64,000 bases of DNA, from NCBI RefSeq assembly GCF_011090165.1, contig NZ_JAADJT010000016.1, positions 51,620 to 115,619 on the forward strand, given 5' to 3'. Below, piece by piece: positions 63,104 through 64,000 of this stretch. Made by a program: the position numbers and the translations under genes. Origin of the DNA: Duganella aceris (GTDB lineage: Bacteria > Pseudomonadota > Gammaproteobacteria > Burkholderiales > Burkholderiaceae_D). How positions within the stretch are numbered: the first letter of the stretch is position 1; each line of letters begins with the position of its first letter. The notes under the pieces were generated by a model, which was given only the letters and a program-made list of their open reading frames with translations, was not told the origin of the DNA and searched no databases.

Positions 63104-64000
63104 TTACATGACTTCACCGCCGGCGACGGCGATGGATTGTCCATTCATTGCGGCGGATTCGGGCAGGCATAGCCAGGCGACCGAGTTGGCGACTTCTTCA
63201 CTTTGCACCAGGCGCTTTTGCGGGTTGGCGGCGGCCAGTTCGGCGCGCGCTTCATCTTCGCTGCGGCCGGTCTTGGCGGTGATGTTGGCGATGGCTTCAC
63301 GCACGATGTCGGTTTCGGTGTAGCCGGGGCAGACGGCGTTGACCGTGATGCCTTTGGTGGCGACTTCCAGCGCCAGTGCGCGCGTCAGGCCGATCACGCC
63401 GTGCTTGGCGGCGGTGTAGGCGGTGACGTAGCGGTAGCCGATCAGGCCTGCGGTCGATGCGATGTTGACGATGCGGCCCCATTTCGCTTCGAGCATGCCG
63501 GGTAGCGCGGCTTGGGTGCAGTGGAAGGTGCCGGTCAGGTTCACGTCGAGCATGCGCTGCCATAGGGCGGCGTCGGTTTTGCCGAAGGGTGCGGGGGCGG
63601 CTTGGCCGGCGTTGTTGATCAGGATGTCGATGCGGCCGAAGTTTTGTGCGGCTTCTTTAAAACCGGTCTGCACGGAGGATTCGTCGGTGACGTCGATGAT
63701 GACCATGGCGACTTTGTCGCCGGCCATTGCGCGCAGGGTGGTGACGGTGGCGGACAATGCTCGCGCGTCGCGGCCGGCCAGCGTGACGTGGGCGCCGCGC
63801 TGCAGCAAGGCTTGCGCGCACGCGGCACCGATGCCGCGCGCGCCGCCGGTCACCAAGGCGTGTTTGCCGGTCAGCGGGGGCGCTGCGGCGGGCGATGCGA
63901 TGGCAACGGGCGACGCGGCGGCGGCGGGCGACGCGGCGGCGGCGGGCGACGCGGCGGCGGCGGGCGACGCGGCGGCGGCGGGCGACGCGGCGGCGGCGGG
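63104..64000 (-). CDS. Short-chain dehydrogenase with N-terminal Ala-Ser-Pro repeat region (runs off right edge)
   Basis: An SDR with GKHALVTGGARGIGAACAQALL, NNAGQAAPAPFG, IVNIASTAGLIGYRYVTAYTAAK (Ser and YxxxK) and VNAVCPGYTETDIV, similar to 3-hydroxyacyl-CoA or acetoacetyl-CoA reductases. Upstream, no ATG occurs before the window edge. The frame stays open through at least five 18-bp units that code for Ala4-Ser-Pro. So either the protein begins beyond the edge with a repeat linker, or it begins at a non-ATG codon such as TTG at 63856. It follows the MarR gene. Confidence 0.85.
   Translation of the reverse strand, partial: PAAAASPAAAASPAAAASPAAAASPAAAASPVAIASPAAAPPLTGKHALVTGGARGIGAACAQALLQRGAHVTLAGRDARALSATVTTLRAMAGDKVAMVIIDVTDESSVQTGFKEAAQNFGRIDILINNAGQAAPAPFGKTDAALWQRMLDVNLTGTFHCTQAALPGMLEAKWGRIVNIASTAGLIGYRYVTAYTAAKHGVIGLTRALALEVATKGITVNAVCPGYTETDIVREAIANITAKTGRSEDEARAELAAANPQKRLVQSEEVANSVAWLCLPESAAMNGQSIAVAGGEVM
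63908..64000. repeat. 18-bp tandem repeat (at least 5 units)
   Basis: The unit GGGCGACGCGGCGGCGGC is repeated exactly at 63908, 63926, 63944, 63962 and 63980, then is cut by the window edge. It stays in frame with the SDR and codes for Ala-Ala-Ala-Ala-Ser-Pro on the minus strand. A shorter degenerate unit lies at 63886-63907. Confidence 0.95.

Noticed and set aside
63908..64000. Possible CRISPR array
   Set aside because: Units are contiguous 18-bp repeats without spacers and keep the SDR frame open.

Overview
The window looks like a chromosomal segment of a high-GC betaproteobacterium, most likely Oxalobacteraceae of the Duganella/Massilia/Janthinobacterium type. The reasons are the family-typical icd, rluE, rpsT and murJ housekeeping genes, a complete exosortase-B (XrtB)/EpsA-L exopolysaccharide locus with PEP-CTERM substrates, and a non-canonical type II-like secretion cluster. 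This assignment is inference from gene content; no 16S gene is present. No CRISPR array, insertion sequence, integrase or phage gene was found.

Layout. 1-3.1 kb: housekeeping (icd partial, rluE, rpsT, murJ). 3.1-3.6 kb: a PEP-CTERM protein. 3.9-13.2 kb: an 11-gene minus-strand secretion operon with overlapping start/stop codons (major pseudopilin, GspF, GspE, PilM/N/O-like inner-membrane proteins, a pilot-like protein, a TPR-secretin and three further pseudopilins). 13.3-14.7 kb: EpsA (LuxR type) and a PhoB-like orphan response regulator. 15-18.7 kb: a large ExeM/NucH-type secreted nuclease followed by a PEP-CTERM gene, behind a probable Pho box. 19-20.6 kb: another PEP-CTERM gene and a TIGR03790-type protein.

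20.6-47.9 kb is the exopolysaccharide region. On the minus strand lie sugar-nucleotide genes (manC, an NDP-sugar pyrophosphorylase, an epimerase and two nearly identical ugd copies flanking a glycosyltransferase). On the plus strand an operon behind a very good sigma-54 promoter makes activated heptose (HddA, GmhA, HddC-GmhB fusion) and carries a glycosyltransferase, a Wzy-like polymerase and a Tat-exported beta-helix protein. On the minus strand again lie the polymer export genes epsL-B-D-E-F-G, xrtB and epsI, with the PEP-CTERM CAAX-protease homologue and uup upstream. Two terminator-like hairpins sit inside this eps string. Together these genes can make GDP-mannose, UDP-glucuronate and nucleotide-activated heptose, assemble and export a polymer, and sort PEP-CTERM proteins to the surface.

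48-54 kb: tRNA-Arg(CCT), two acyltransferases and a glycosyltransferase in a visibly more AT-rich stretch, then a GT2 and a Wzx-type flippase. 54.3-60.2 kb: a plus-strand operon that looks like a lipid-linked D-arabinofuranose pathway (flippase-like protein, HAD-UbiA fusion resembling DPPR synthase, DprE1-like and DprE2-like enzymes, and a GT-C-like membrane protein). 60.2-64 kb: a minus-strand acyl-CoA catabolic operon (RidA, acyl-CoA dehydrogenase, enoyl-CoA hydratase, MarR, SDR). Its SDR runs off the window through an in-frame 18-bp tandem repeat.

The strongest leads are the arabinofuranose module, the sigma-54-driven heptose operon, the duplicated ugd, the unusual secretion system, and an EpsG ATPase lacking the Walker A lysine.
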